NCBI RefSeq assembly: GCF_964355755.1 | Contig: NC_092671.1 | Location: 36,719,304 to 36,783,303, forward strand | DNA: 64,000 bases | Direction: 5' to 3' | From: Antedon mediterranea | Taxonomy: Eukaryota; Echinodermata; Crinoidea; Comatulida; Antedonidae | Part shown: positions 1 through 14,100 of the stretch, one piece after another | Layout of the letters: each line of letters begins with the position of its first letter | How positions within the stretch are numbered: position 1 is the first letter of the stretch | Translations under genes and position numbers: made by a program | Notes under the pieces: model-generated | Seen by the model: only the letters and a program-made list of their open reading frames with translations | Database searches by the model: none | What the model was told of the DNA's origin: nothing

Positions 1-227
1 TTTAATTTCTAACAGCTGACTATTTACAGTGATTCTATGGGAGCGCTATCCCACAGATAAACGCTAACAAAATGATCAAGGCTTGTGCCAAAACCTACAC
101 AGTGCAAGAAACAAATCCCTCTTAGTCCCTTTTACTCCCAACAGGACTAAAAAAATACAATGATTACCTGACAATAAATTACAATTTCATTAGTAGCAAG
201 TCAATTAGTACACAATCTGGTGCCATA

Positions 228-277
228 AAGGGTCAGAGAGGGGTCAAAGTGACCAGAGGGGTCAAAGTGACCAGAGA
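228..277. repeat. Short tandem repeat, about 19-bp unit
   Basis: The unit aggggtcaaagtgaccaga occurs twice in tandem, preceded by a partial third copy. It is simple local duplication in the 3' flank. Confidence 0.7.
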
Positions 278-1115
278 CCTCAAATAATTAATTAGAAGAC
301 ATCATAATAATAACAAAAGGTATTTTCCACATCAACAGGAAAAAGAAAATCCCTGACTGGTGCTCCTAGGCAACGTATTATGAAAAAAATCTAAGCTACA
401 CTTAAAGAACAAATGAAAATAAAATATATAAAACTATTCTACAACCAGAATGCAAGTGACAATGCTGATAAAGAGTGTCACATGTGATGTCACACGTGAT
501 AAACATTTCTGGAATGATCAGATGACTAAGATAATATTCTATAAAGGTAACAAGGTATCCGTCAATCAAATGACTCGTTCACCACGGTTCTCATTAAAAT
601 TCAACAATTAACAAAACAATGATAAAATGTGCTCAGATTTTAAATTCTTCAAAATTAAGAATCAAATGATATAATATCTATCTTATTAAATGTCTATAAA
701 TAAGTAAATCTGTCACAAATGTTGATATAATCTTTAGTTTTTTACCAATTTAAGGGCACTATAAAATGCCATGTCACAGTATGAGGTCAAAGGTAAGTGA
801 CATTGGGTAAATGAGTCGTTCACCCTTACACGACAACAAGTGGTAAAATTAAGTTTTAAAATCAAGTTGTACTGAAACAAATAAAATTTGGGCTCATTTA
901 GTACTTAATAGTTATTTACAATCTTTAAACCATTGTTAACACTATTTGTTAAAAAAATTCATGATAAACGTAATCAATTTCTAGAGTCATCAATGGAAAT
1001 CTAAATAAAGTAAAGGGAAGACAAATGTATTTTACAACAAAAGGCATTATGGAATTGTGTTCCCCAAAGATTCAAGTTTATTGATTGTAAAGCTTAACCA
1101 AATTATACACGGGTG

Positions 1116-1208
1116 GTAAAACCAGGGGGTGGGGGTGTAATCTTAATCCTGCTCCCCTCAGTAAAAAGTAAAACCATGGGGTGGGGGTGTAATCTTAATT
1201 CTCTCCAC
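1116..1208. repeat. Two-copy direct repeat with G-rich core
   Basis: Two diverged copies, each containing gtgggggtgtaatcttaat and followed by a C-rich tract and agtaaaa/ggtaaaa, lie end to end. This looks like a local tandem duplication. Confidence 0.65.
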
Positions 1209-1875
1209 CTCGGTAAAACTAAGTAAACACTACTGAACATTGAAAGCTTCCTAATGTGGTAGGTTGAAAGACGTACACTCCTAAATAATAAACAAATTTA
1301 TTTTACGTTCCAGTGTTGAATAAAAAAGAGTTACGTAAACTCTCTTACTAAAAACATACCATTTTTTTTAATCAAGAAAAAATATTTTAAATCGATACAT
1401 TTGATATACATTTTTGTTTGAAAATTATTCAAAATATAAACAGAGAGTGTAGCAATGAATGGCGGCAGTCATCAGACGTCTGATCCGACTACCGACATTA
1501 TTCCAAAAAAAAATGGGGGGAGAAACAAACAAAAATGACAAACACCACGAATAATTATCAGCAAACGCTGACCACTGGTGGCGGGATAACGATCCAGAAG
1601 ATAAAAACAATTTTAGTTTTTTTTTTTTGTAAATTTAATTATAAAAAGAGCATCCATAGTAGAAATGCCAACGGCATCTCTGAGCAGCACCAACAATGCT
1701 GTCCTCATCGACTCAAATTTCATCTTTAGAAAATAAGTTTGAAACGAGTGAATTCACGACGCGTCCCCATTCGTGTCATCCTCAAGTATTTATTAATATC
1801 TACATGTTTTCAAAACCAGTGAACATCCCTCGTAAAATGGCTACAAAATCTTTAATAAATAAGTCTTGTTCATGC

Positions 1876-2132
1876 TTATAAGTTGTCTTCGGGTGATATT
1901 TGATTAACGGACGTCTGCATAGGTTCACTGGTGCGGAGCAACTCCAGTGATCCTGCAGGCGGCATATTAGTGACTGTTGCTGAGGATGATGGAGGTATCG
2001 TTGATAGATCGAGGCCATGGTGAATGCCGTATTCGTTGAGTTGTTGTTGTAGATGGCTTGATGGCTGATGTCCTAGATTGTCCATGAGTTCATTATAACC
2101 TCTCATTAAGCTACTTACAAGACTAGAAGAAC
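1876..2132 (-). CDS. TCF3/4/12: E-protein exon 17 of 17 in window: C-terminal tail and stop
   Basis: The acceptor is TTTTCAG at 2133-2139. The exon supplies two bases to a split Gly codon, then 84 codons and TAA. The peptide starts [20 protein letters not shown] and ends [11 protein letters not shown]. It is rich in Ser, Gln, His and Leu with a QQQL stretch. Vertebrate E proteins end only about 30 residues after the REEEK block, so this tail is longer than usual, and I see no recognised domain in it. The assignment rests on the splice-phase match with the preceding exon and a reading frame open to a single stop. Confidence 0.88.
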
Positions 2133-5100
2133 CTGAAAAACAAAGTACTATATTTAAATATGCATGAATCCAAAGAGGTGATATTAATTATTTAAAATAA
2201 GTAGCTACTAACAAAACTGTAAAAAAAAACCACTGGATCTGTCTGTATCTAGTGGTAGATGTACCCCCTAGCCTCAATAGCTAGCAGGCACTGCTTTACT
2301 ACTTGTCAATATTTTAACCTTTATATGACATTTTAATATTAATTTTGCATTGTATTTTATAATCTTATGTCATACTGTTTGTATTATTATTATATTATTA
2401 TTTTAATTTCATTTTTATATTGATATCTGTGACAAGCAAGAGACATTTCAAACCACTATGTTTGACCAAATATATATATAAAAATAACATCTTTACCACA
2501 ACATACCATATAAAAAAGTATTTAAAATCAGTTCCAACATTTTTTTTTCATGTATCTTTTACTACTATATTTATCTTTTATGTATTTTCTATATATCCTT
2601 GAATATATACTACATACTAAAAGAAAAATAGAGAGAAAAGCTTGGAACTTACCTACCTTGGAGGCCATGCTGGGGTCCAAGGTGGTCACTGGTTGGCCCT
2701 AGACCACGATTTGGCAATTCATCTACTTTTTCTTCTTCTCGTCTTTTAAGGCACGCTGCTTTGGGGTTTAAATTGCGATCTGGGGAGAACAATTGTTAGA
2801 ATAAATTGTTGAACTGAAATTAACAATGCTTTAAAAAAGGGATAAGAATTAAGAGCTGGATTAAACTCTGAGCCATGTATACAAAGTTAACTTTTGATCG
2901 GACAACTTTTAAAAAAATACTTCAAATGTATAATGATCCTTTAGTCATCAACAGAGCAATCTTAAGCCCTGTCTACACTAGTTTGATGTGCCCAAATATG
3001 GTAGTAATATGCTTAAATATGGTATGTGGTATGGTATGACATCATCATATGGGCACATCACATTTTTTTCACATAAAGTTTATTAGTGTAAACAGAGCTT
3101 TAGGGAAAAAATGGTAATTTATAGGTAATATGTATTTATAAATTTACCTCTAACTTGTGTTTCTAGGCTGGTTATAACATTGACAGCTTGGTGAAGTATT
3201 AGGAGCTTTGTTTGTGCCTTATCTGTATTTAGGTGTAACTGACACATGCGACCCAACTCTTTGAATGCTTCATTAATATCTCGAACTCGGATTCTTTCTC
3301 TAGCGTTGTTTGCGCTTCTTCGCTCTTTTTCCTTCTCTTGCTTCGGGGGTGCTTCTTCCAGATCATCCGTAGTTCTACGAAAAAAAAAATAATGGAATGT
3401 TACTGATATGCAGGTATTCCTACCTATACATTGTTTCATACTGTACTCTTACTCTTATACTTGTGTATCATACTAAAGTATAGCCATCCTGTTAACATGT
3501 AGTTATTGTTCTAATATGAACCGGAAAACCATTCATATTTATTTTATTTATTATTTAATTTGGATTTATATAGCGCTTTTCCAAGTGACCAAAGCGCTGT
3601 ACAATTGATAATACTATATACCCAACTAATACTTACAAAAACAAATATAGAAAAAGAAACGAAAATACAAAAATATATATATATATATATAAAAACTATG
3701 AGGGCCTATAAAAAAAGTTACCATAAATAACACCTCTCTTTAAGCTCTGTCTACACTATCAAACTTTATGCGACAAAAAATATGATGTGCCCATATATGG
3801 ACATGATGATGTCATATCACTACCATATTTTGGCATATCGCTACCATAGTTGGGTACATCACACTTTTTTGTCAAACCAGTTTGATAGTGTAGACAGAGC
3901 TTAAGGGTTTTTTTTCCTTAAACAATATTTCATACTAGAATATCTTACCGTTTTTTTGTTTTTCCTGAATTACTTGAACGACCATTATCACTTTTATTGT
4001 CGTCTGGTTTGGTTATATCCATTTTTTCCTCTTTCTTGGGTTTGGCGCCAATTGATTTCGTTTTTACCTTCTCAATCTTTAATCCGTCTCCTTGGTCATG
4101 TCCCATCAAGTCATTCTGTACTGCTGCAAATAATCACATATAGACATTCATTAAATATTTACCGACTGATTTCATTGACGCCAACATAACATAAAGGATT
4201 TAAAACAATTTAAAAATGTATACATGTATACTAAAATAAAATTGTCATAATTTTATTTTACCATTTTTAGAAGAAAAAAAAACAACACCAGCTTTTAATT
4301 CAATTACATTTTCCAAATGTTAAATAAGTTAAAACCAATTAGATTCAATGTAGAAAAAGCGAATTCATATAATATTCTACATACATTCTGGAACCATATA
4401 AAAGGTATGATAGAGAGGTGAAAAATTCTCGATTTGATTGACAGCTACCTGAGAATATTAAATCACCTGCTGTAGTCTAGGTTAATGGCTTTAGATGAAA
4501 GAAGCCTACCAACGCAGGTAAGAAAAAGAGCATCACCATTAGGATGGGTATGTCATCCCCGTGCCTAACCTTATCACCTTTCTCATTCCAATCAAGCCCA
4601 CATTTCTACCCTATCACACTCAATTGGCATATAATGATGCTGGTAATCTTGAATTTAGGACGCACCTTCGTCATCGACTACTCATTAAAGTCTTTAAACT
4701 CATCGTGCGCTTTGCAAGTGAGTTGACCGCTGTTTAGTGACGTTTATATGACACATGTCCAGGTTATTATCCTCTGCCCAGGAGTTTTAACTTCTATATT
4801 AGGAAGATGCTATTGCAAAGGTTGCCATGCCAACTTAACTCTACCTTCAAATCTAACTTACAACTCATCTCGGGTACATCAGTGGGATTATCGCCCGACC
4901 TATATTAAGAGTTTTTTTTTTCGCTCCAAGAGGAATATGTACATTTAATTATTATTTTGAAATAAAACAGAAAGTGATAAGTAGACCACCATTTTGACCC
5001 ATGAGTCAGCTGTCCACTAAGGTCCTACTGTATTACATTGACCGCTGACCTAATTCTAACCCAGGGAGAAGCAGGGGAATGAAGATATGGGCAAATTAAT

Positions 5101-8100
5101 CCACAATTAGGCTACTGAACCCAGCCAAGATGAAATTGCAAATTTAATTTTATACAACATGGTATACAGTGGGTAAATGACTATAGGTCCACTGATGGAA
5201 CTTAAAGTATAGTAACAAAACTGCAGTACAGTATGAAGCTCACAAAAAATGTGATATGCCCATATATGGACATGATGATGTCATATCACTACCATATTTG
5301 GGTATACTGTATCACTACCATATTTGGGTATACTACTACCATATTTGGCCACATCACACTTTTTGTCAAACTAGTTTGACAGTGTAGACAGAGCTTTACT
5401 AATCTTTATTCTATAGATCCATATTACAAGAGGCATCCTAGATATCAAGATATTTGAATGTCAAACATAAAAAACCATGCATGTTACAAGTCAATACTGT
5501 AGTTTCAATTTGGAACTTTTTTTTCTAATGTGAGGACATTTTAATAGGTTTACTCAAAGGATATGCCTAATTTGAGCTTAATTTAATTTTCAAGTGACTG
5601 ATAACCAAGTAGATTGGAAAAAGAATCTTTTAACACCTATCAAAGGCAGACCTGCTGACTTCATTTCGTTAATTTTACTCAATGACTGCAGATTAAAAGG
5701 TGAATTTTGTAGTAGTACTTCCAAAGAAATGTACACAATAACAGGAATATTCAGTTTAAATCTTCACTTAATATTTAATTTAGTTTTGGGGAAAACAGCT
5801 AAAATATAAATTTTCTAAGAAAAAGTTTAGTGTTTAAATGAATCGCATGTTACTGTTACTATTTGCCTTGAACTTAGAGGATGTAATATTAAGTACATTT
5901 TGTAGTTTACATTAAAAAAAACATTGTTTATAAATCTAAAAAAGTATTGAAAAATAATCATTTTTTTGGGTTATTTAATTTACAAGTACTGTATCTCTAC
6001 AAAGCATAAACATGAAAAATACAGATTAATAAAATCAGACTTTAAATATATTTCTTTTTGTAGTTTTAATGAAGTAAATTTTCCAATTTCTGTTGAAAGT
6101 GGATACCGTAACTATTAGGTGACATTAGAATGGCTTATTAAAAAAAAATGTTGAGAATTATTTTTTCAGGGGCACAATACATCTTTAATGACAATATAAA
6201 TTATCTTAGATGATGACACTTCATCAATTTAAAAACAATCATGTTCTTTTGTGTCCTTTACAACATCCAATTATTTTATTTTATCTATTGTGCGATATTA
6301 ACACAACACGTCTTTTACTGAGTACTGCTACTAAAGAAACAGTTTGTTTTGAAAGCAGCAAGGATTAAAAGCATCGCTAGAATTCAAACGTGTTATAAAA
6401 ATAAACTATCGAGCTTCAACATATCTCAAGTAATGTAAATCCTTATCAACAGGCTAATTAAACTCGTCACTGATATACAATAAAACCTCAAAATAAATCA
6501 TCCCGTTGGAGGACAAGATAAGAACAAAGGCGGTTACGGTTTTACAACATTTTTCCATCATTATTTTTCGATGTGCAAATGAAATTGTTCTCAGAAAAAG
6601 ATGATCATATACACGCTTGCCATAAACAGCTAGTATTGGGGATTATATATAAATTGAAACTTAAAGGATGTGATGATTTTTACTTTTTACTAGTGATATC
6701 TTTGGGGCAGGACACCCACCATGCACTGACCAGCTGGACAACATATGACCGCTGGAATTAGACCAAAAGATCATGGAGTGCACTAGATATTAAATGGTTT
6801 GATCTATATAGGATTAATTTCATCCCATGATATGGTCTGTGTATGTACATACACGTATGGATTACATTGCTAAAATAACAGATGATAGATAGAACTACCA
6901 AAGACCAAGAATACTATTTTATAGGTTAAAGATAATTTAATATAGAACAATAGGTTTGGTTTAAATCTGTCTGATACCTACTGAACGGTACCCACAAAAC
7001 AAATTGACCAACTTTGAGTAATAATTTAAATTATGATATTCAAAAATTTAAAGATTCATGTAATTTATTTTTTAGGATCTAAGATTTCGTTTAAGCATTA
7101 ATTCAATTACAGAGGAACTTTCATTTTTATGGATATGTAATTTGAGAACTCCATCAACGTTTTCCATCAATATATAAAAGCTTTCCGGAGAACCATCCAT
7201 TTAAAACCAATCATTTCCTTATTGCTAGTAAAATGAAAGATTCCCAGGCTACAGTACTGACTGACCTCTATCGTGTAAACATAACATTCATATCAAATAA
7301 TTATGTTCATTTTATAAACATGTCCGCAATGAACAAATATGTAGTACTGTACAGTAATACGGAGTTGTACAAGCATAATTCAATGTCACTAAGATATACA
7401 TATTAAAAGATTTCCAAGATATTTTAAAATAGATATCAGAAAGTAGGTCATAATTTAATTTTAGCTGCCAAAAAAGGTGGGGGGAGGGGGCAGCGCATGT
7501 GCCCCTAGCACACCCCTTGGATCCATCCCTGATTTTTAAGAATTTGATTGAGAACGCCATTCTAACCTACACTCTGAATTATAAAAATCTAAAGCTCTGT
7601 CTACACTATCAAACTAGTGTGACAAAAGAAGTGTGCCCAAATATGGTAGTGATATGCCCAAATATGACATCATCATATCCATATATGGGCACATCACATT
7701 TTTGTTGTCACAGAAAGTGTAGACAAGGCTTTAGAATTAATTTAACGATCAGTGAATTTCAAGTAATACAGTAGAGTTTCAGGGAGTTGTTATTAGAATA
7801 ACAACTCCCTGAGAGTTTATAGCGTTTTAATAATCACATTAGACTAATCATCGAATCATCTGTCATAATTCTTAATTAATCAGCCAAACGAAATGTGTCT
7901 GAAATAAACAAACACTTGCAAGAGATAAATTAATAGACATAATATACTTACAGCTGAATGGTTGTTGAGGTTGTGCTATTTCTGATGGTGGGAGAGGAGC
8001 GCCAGACATTGCATTGCGATGATTGTCGGGTACAGATGAAGGAGGTCCACCCTGTCAATAAACAAAACAACAAATTAGCATAAAATGTATTATGTTCATT

Positions 8101-11100
8101 TCATTGATATGCTTTTTTGTTAGCTCCAATTTTCTATTGGTAAATAAAGAAAGAATTAATGAGAATGTTGTCAGTTTTAAAAACTAACTAATCAAAGCAA
8201 CAATTATTAATGACACATTTCATAAGAAATATGTAAATTTGAGAAAAAAAATTTATAAAAGTGACTGATTATGTGACAACCTGAAATGTGCATTGACTTG
8301 TCACATGTCAGCGATAAATATCAGTCCAAATCAAAAATGAAATATCACATTGAATGGTCAATAAGAGTTTTAATTTCCATCAGATAAAATTTGAAATCTC
8401 GGAAGAATTTAAGTATGAAACCTAATAACTTTTAAAACTTCATTATTTTATGATAACATAATTATTCTACATTATATAAAATGACTGACATAACTATATT
8501 TCTAATTGGTGCATTTTTTAACTTGCATAATTAAAGGAGATTGTCATAGACTTGGACATGGCAGATGATAAAGACAAGACAAGGTAGGTAGATAATAAAG
8601 AAATAAAGCAGAACAACGTTAAATAGAAAGCTAAGGAATAACAGAAAGATTTGTAAAGTAATTCTTACAACAAAATTATACATCTTATGAGGAAGATTTG
8701 CACTCTGTTCACTTCGCCAAGTCCTACCCTCCACATTCAAAACAATCAATAAATTACCTTTTAACATTTTACATATTTTAGTGTAGACTGTAAGAAGATG
8801 CTGGTAACAAATTGGGCAGAGCTATGACTGCAGGAATGCTAAATGTTTAGCAATTTTTTACAAAACTTTAAACAAGTACACTTGATAAAATAACCAAAAG
8901 ACAATTTAAGTGCATTACTGGGAATCATCCGAGTAATAAAGCATCGTTGAACTTTGGAAAAAAAGGTATGCAAGCAAATTTATTTATAGCTTGAACTTAA
9001 ACAGGCTTTATACAATTTTGTTAAAAGTATTTTTTTAATTTGGCTGTAGCAACAACAATAAGATTCACATTCTAAAAATATAGTTCCTAAATTTTTGACA
9101 AAATGACTCTTATATACAAATAGTGTAGTGATTGTTTGGCATCCTTACAAGCACGTAGAGCATAGGGGAAGCTAACAAGAAGAAACTTATTTAAAACAAT
9201 CAATTTGTAGATATTACAGACAAATATACAGCTTGACAGGATGAAATCACTAATACATGCAGCTGAAGAGATTTCAAAATCTTCTGCTAACAGCTCGCAA
9301 AAACAGCTGAAAAGAACATCTGAAATCCAGACAAGTATTTAAAATTAGAATGATAGAATAGCAGGTGGATTACCATCATCTCAGGATAGAAGCTGTAATA
9401 GTGCGTCTCTGCAGGTGTCATGCCGTATGGGCTTGCGTACAAATGGTTTGGGTTCCACATACTGTCTGCTTGATACTCGGATATCGTATATCAAAATGCT
9501 GCTACCCGGCGGTTCTTCGTGGCTACCCTCGTCGCTCACTCTTTACTTCGACTTCCACGAGAACTAGCAATCGTAGACAGGACCACAAAACAGTAAAAAT
9601 CGTACTAAATCCTTTGCAAACTAGCAGCGTGTAATATCTCCCAAGGCGGAAGTCGAATTGGAGAGAGCATGCTAGAGAATCGCTCTTATACTGGCGTGGA
9701 AGAACGTGATGTCACGTCGAGCGTATGGTGTATATTCAAATAATTCACATTAGACAGCTGGGTACGTGTTGAAAGCAGTGTTCAAGAGACGAACAAGAAA
9801 AGTTGACAGCGACGTAAAAGGCAAATTTGACAGCATGTGCTTGGTATCTATCCGCAGACTGTTAGCCGAGTTTGACAAACCCCAGTCGTCCTTTTTTTTT
9901 GCCTACATTCAAGTGTGAAACCGTTTTCCTACTACTCTACTGTTGAAGTATTGCTATTTCCCTGGCGGATCTTACCAGAAATGAAGGCTCGAAAACAAAC
10001 CCAACGATTTAGTAGTAATTTCCTGCCTTTGCTGGCCTTCAACCACGATCTTAGATATATTCACCTACAACTTTCTTTAAAGGAAGTACTCTGCTAGTAA
10101 TCATATGAATCTAACCTAGCGACCACATAGCCAGCATTCATTAATGAACTCTAATATCGGCTAATTCAAATCTAAAAAACATTATCGTTCTATTTTCTAT
10201 TTTACATTCAACCAAAATAGTAAACTTTCTTTTGTTCTGAGAAAAGACATAATCTTAGCAAATTCGTATTAAATTAAATTTAAAAGACGCTAAATATTGT
10301 TTCTATATTGTTTTTGTTATTTTTGTTAATATCCAACAATTTAATCTTTGTTTTACATAATTATATTGATGGCCTTGTGTGGCCAAGATGTATGTACCAA
10401 TTTCAAACTAACCAATCAGAACGGTTCTAACACTTTAATATCAATGGCATCCTCAATGCTATTGAATCAAGTACAAACCAAATTTATTTCCGATTGCTGT
10501 TCTTCTAACTGCAACCACATGGTCTAGTACCTGACGTAACTATGGTTAAAGGTCTATTAATTGGGATTCGGTAATTAATGACAGAATACACTGAGCTGGC
10601 TTAAGAAGCCGACTTTACAAATTAGCCCTGATAAATCCGCAAGGATCAGTCAATTCAATATGATGTCAAGGGTTATTGTAAACACATGGATATGTTTGGA
10701 AATTGCTCAATAAAATAACTATATTGTACTACCACCTTGTATACTGTATAATGTATTGTAAATAGATAGATAATACCATGTAATCTGACAATATAATGTA
10801 AATGTTGTCACCGATAATAACGTAATATAGATAACATTTTTTCATAAAGTTATTGTGATTTTTAGGATTAACTATTGACTGCAGGAGGTGAATCTATCCA
10901 TAGTATACTAACACCATCAATTGAAAAAATACTTGCAGGCAGCAGGGGGTAATTCAGTAAAGTGAATGATGGAAGGGCAAAATAACAGCAGGGGTAATTC
11001 TGTCTAGCAAATGATAGAATAGCAAAGCAGCATGAAGGTACTGGGTGTTTGATACGATCATGCCCACAGCAGTCGTCGGATCACAAAAACTGATTCATAC

Positions 11101-14100
11101 GTTTAAGTTCATTCGCCTATGGTTTCGTCGTCGTACTAAAAATATTTTGATATATAATTTTTAATATTACAAAAATGGTTTAATGTAACAACCAAAACAA
11201 TTTAAGGAATATTTAAATCGATTTTAGTTGATACAATCTGTTATAAAAGGTTCATGATATTTAGAGAGACTCAGCACAATCTGTGAAAGCACACAAAGTG
11301 ACATCCACCAGGTTGACTTACCATGTGAGGATGGTCAACACCATATTGTGCCGGATGACCGTAAGGATGGGAAATGCCGGGTGGCAGACCAGAACTGGAA
11401 TGTGGGGGTAATCCGTTCATCATTTCCGGTGGCATGCCGGGTGCCATTGGATTCATCCCTTGTCCTTGTGTTGCGTGTCTTTGTAAAACATGAATAGCAT
11501 CATTTAAGCATTCTTCCATTCGACTCTGAAAAATATAATTTGATAATTAAATTTAACTAAATTCTAATTATGCTTTTAAGTGTGTTTTATAAATCATTAT
11601 TTTGTATGTTTGTTAAACCACATTTTACAATTTAGGTTTTGTGAAATAATGTGTTTGTACTATTATATATAAATTTTTGTTATTGCTATTTACCAATCTT
11701 CTAGAAAATTTTATCTGTTGTTATTTTATGATGATGATGATGGTGATAATTGAGAAATAAAGTATTTCAGAATTGAGTATTATCAAAACATTAGCAATCT
11801 GTATCTTCATGTCCATGTGTTTAATTTAAATCAACAACATTGTTTTAAATAATTTCATCATTTTGACAGTTAATTATCACAATCATTAAATGTTTTTTTT
11901 GTTAAAATTTGATTGTGGTAATTTTGATCAATTTCCAATGCCTTCAGGCTGTATACAGATGGCATGTAACAACCAGCTATGGTGTCAAAGCAATTGACAA
12001 ACACACACTTAAAACAGAATGCACCCCTTACACCAGTTCACACCTGTTAATTCCCCCCTCATACCATTTGATAGCGCCTGTCACATTGCCCCTTCACGCC
12101 GTTGGTTAACGCCACCTGTTAATCCACCACACTACTATCTGTTAATGTTCGGTGACGAATTGTAAATGCGTGAACTGTCGGCACGTGTTGTTCAACACTT
12201 ACGCACTTGTGAATTTTCACATGTAAAAATTGACAGTGTGTATAATCTATTTATACTAACTACAGCGGCCTTATAACCTGTTAGAGGACAGGCCGCAGTA
12301 CATCATAGCTTACTTATACCAAACCTGCTGACCTGTTAACCCAATAAAAATAATCTCTGAATCATGTTTCTAATAATTCCAGAGCAAAGTATTCCAGTCA
12401 TTTCAATTTGTTTTATTTATTGACGATAAAACGTCAGAAGAAATGAGTTTGCGACAAAAAGAAAGCCATAAAAAAGCGTAACATTAATAAACATAATAAT
12501 ACGAATATAACATTAAGCGTCATAAACAAAAGGATTATCTTTTACTGTTATGAGTTGAATTGTTTATAAAAACCAAATAAAGAATCCAAATAGAAAGGAA
12601 CATTGTTTAAACATCTTTTATAATGCTTTGTGACTTGCCGAAATTTATAGGCCATTTTCAAACAAAGTAAAATATAATTTTATAGGCCTAATATTGCTTT
12701 TTAATATTGAATATTTGTAAATATTTTAAATATTATACTGTACAACCAGAGTTAATATATTAATAAATGTATTGTACATTTATCTGTAAAATTTGTTTTT
12801 CAACAATTTATAAGAAATACTACTAGTTACCCTAATCAGATTATACACTGATGTAGAAGTACCAAACGAATATACTTCATTGGAAGCCATGGATAGCTAG
12901 CCCTTGGCTGTTTGCATCTTATAAAGGATCCAAAGCTTGTTTTTATTACTAGCGTAGGGCCTAGTAGAGTCCATTCTAATAACTAGCAGCCCAGCATGAA
13001 GTAGGCTGGCCAAACCTAGCAAACACGGCCATCCTTCCCTTTGGGTTTTAGCCCAGACAGGTGTCAAAATAGCCAGCAGCCTGGGAAATGAGTATAGGGT
13101 ATAGAATAGCCAATATTTATCTGCTAGAAATACTCTCATGTGACTTCCAGTAGTAAATAGAGCAGAGAGTGAAAGTACTATTATTTCTATGTGTTTGTAA
13201 CATTCTACAATTCTACCTTAAAATCCTTTTACTCACAATTTGTTTTAAAAAGTATTGTTGTTTAGACTATTTTATTATAGATGATTATGATACTATCTAA
13301 AAACTGGCAAAGCTACAGTTCAACAATTAGATGAATTATGGGTAAATTTGGAATTTATAAATCACGTCAATATGGTCTTATGGAACAGCATCTGCATAAT
13401 TAGCAGAAAAAGTTACGACTTCATTGACAAATTTCCTAAACATTTACTGTAAGTATTTAAATATTATAAAATGGTTATTAAAATTGAGGGTTTAATATGA
13501 AGAGGTATTATATTTTCAGATTTATGCCCTAAATAATAATTTATTAAGATCGTCGGTTTCCTTTTTGCTAATTGAAAATGAAATATAAAGTTTACGATCC
13601 TTGAAATGAAGGTAGAATTCAATGGCAGAGGAAACACTAAATTAACACTAAATCATAAAATATGTGATGTTGATAAATTTCAAGCTAAACTTTATTTCAA
13701 GTTCAATATTTAATTGATATCATTTAGTATTCCGTCTTAAATAGTTTTGATTTCAACATAAAGTTGAAGGATCGATCAATAAATTTCCATTTTTTTTTAA
13801 GTTTCTTTTTAATTTTAATTCCATAAACTCTTTCAAGACCCAGTTAAAGTCTTTCCTTTTCAAACAAGTTTTTCATTAATTTAAATTATTGCCACATCTC
13901 GCCTATTTTAATTTATGTACAGCGCATTGAGAGCTTGCTTATATGCACTATATAAGAATGGACTATTATTATAAAATGACTTTTGAAGCAAGTAGCATTC
14001 TTCTTTGTATTATTAAACACTGAAATAAAATTATCTAAACTGTTTGAACTTTGATTTTTTCAAGAGATCTTGAAAATGTGCCAACAAAAAGCTATGACAA

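Larger units (their letters stand above)
1..1875 (-). other. 3' UTR and 3' flank of the E-protein gene
   Basis: This follows the stop codon (TAA at 1876-1878, minus strand). Minus-strand AATAAA signals are visible at about 1789-1794, 1297-1302 and 1077-1082, so the 3' UTR could be short (under 100 nt) or close to 0.8 kb; which is used cannot be decided here. No other coding sequence is evident. Two small tandem repeats lie inside, at 228-277 and 1116-1208. Confidence 0.6.
3375..3948 (-). other. Intron between exons 14 and 15
   Basis: This 574-bp intron contains MITE copy 2 (3741-3904), an (AT)n run near 3674-3690 and a likely retroelement tail near 3550-3612. Confidence 0.85.
4124..7951 (-). 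other. Intron between exons 13 and 14
   Basis: This 3.8-kb AT-rich intron holds MITE copies 3 (5236-5397) and 4 (7591-7733) and a perfect short hairpin (7779-7812). The remaining stretches (4124-5235, 5398-7590) show no conserved coding or RNA feature; the short ORFs there look random. Confidence 0.75.
8052..11321 (-). other. Intron between exons 12 and 13, with a candidate internal promoter
   Basis: This 3.3-kb intron is AT-rich at both ends but locally GC-richer at about 9370-9870, where a candidate first exon and TATA box lie. No MITE copies were found inside. The rest (8052-9370 and 9870-11321) shows no recognised feature. Confidence 0.75.

Noticed and set aside
9365-9634. Plus-strand 89-codon ORF
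   Set aside because: Antisense to the candidate first exon and promoter, with no recognisable protein.
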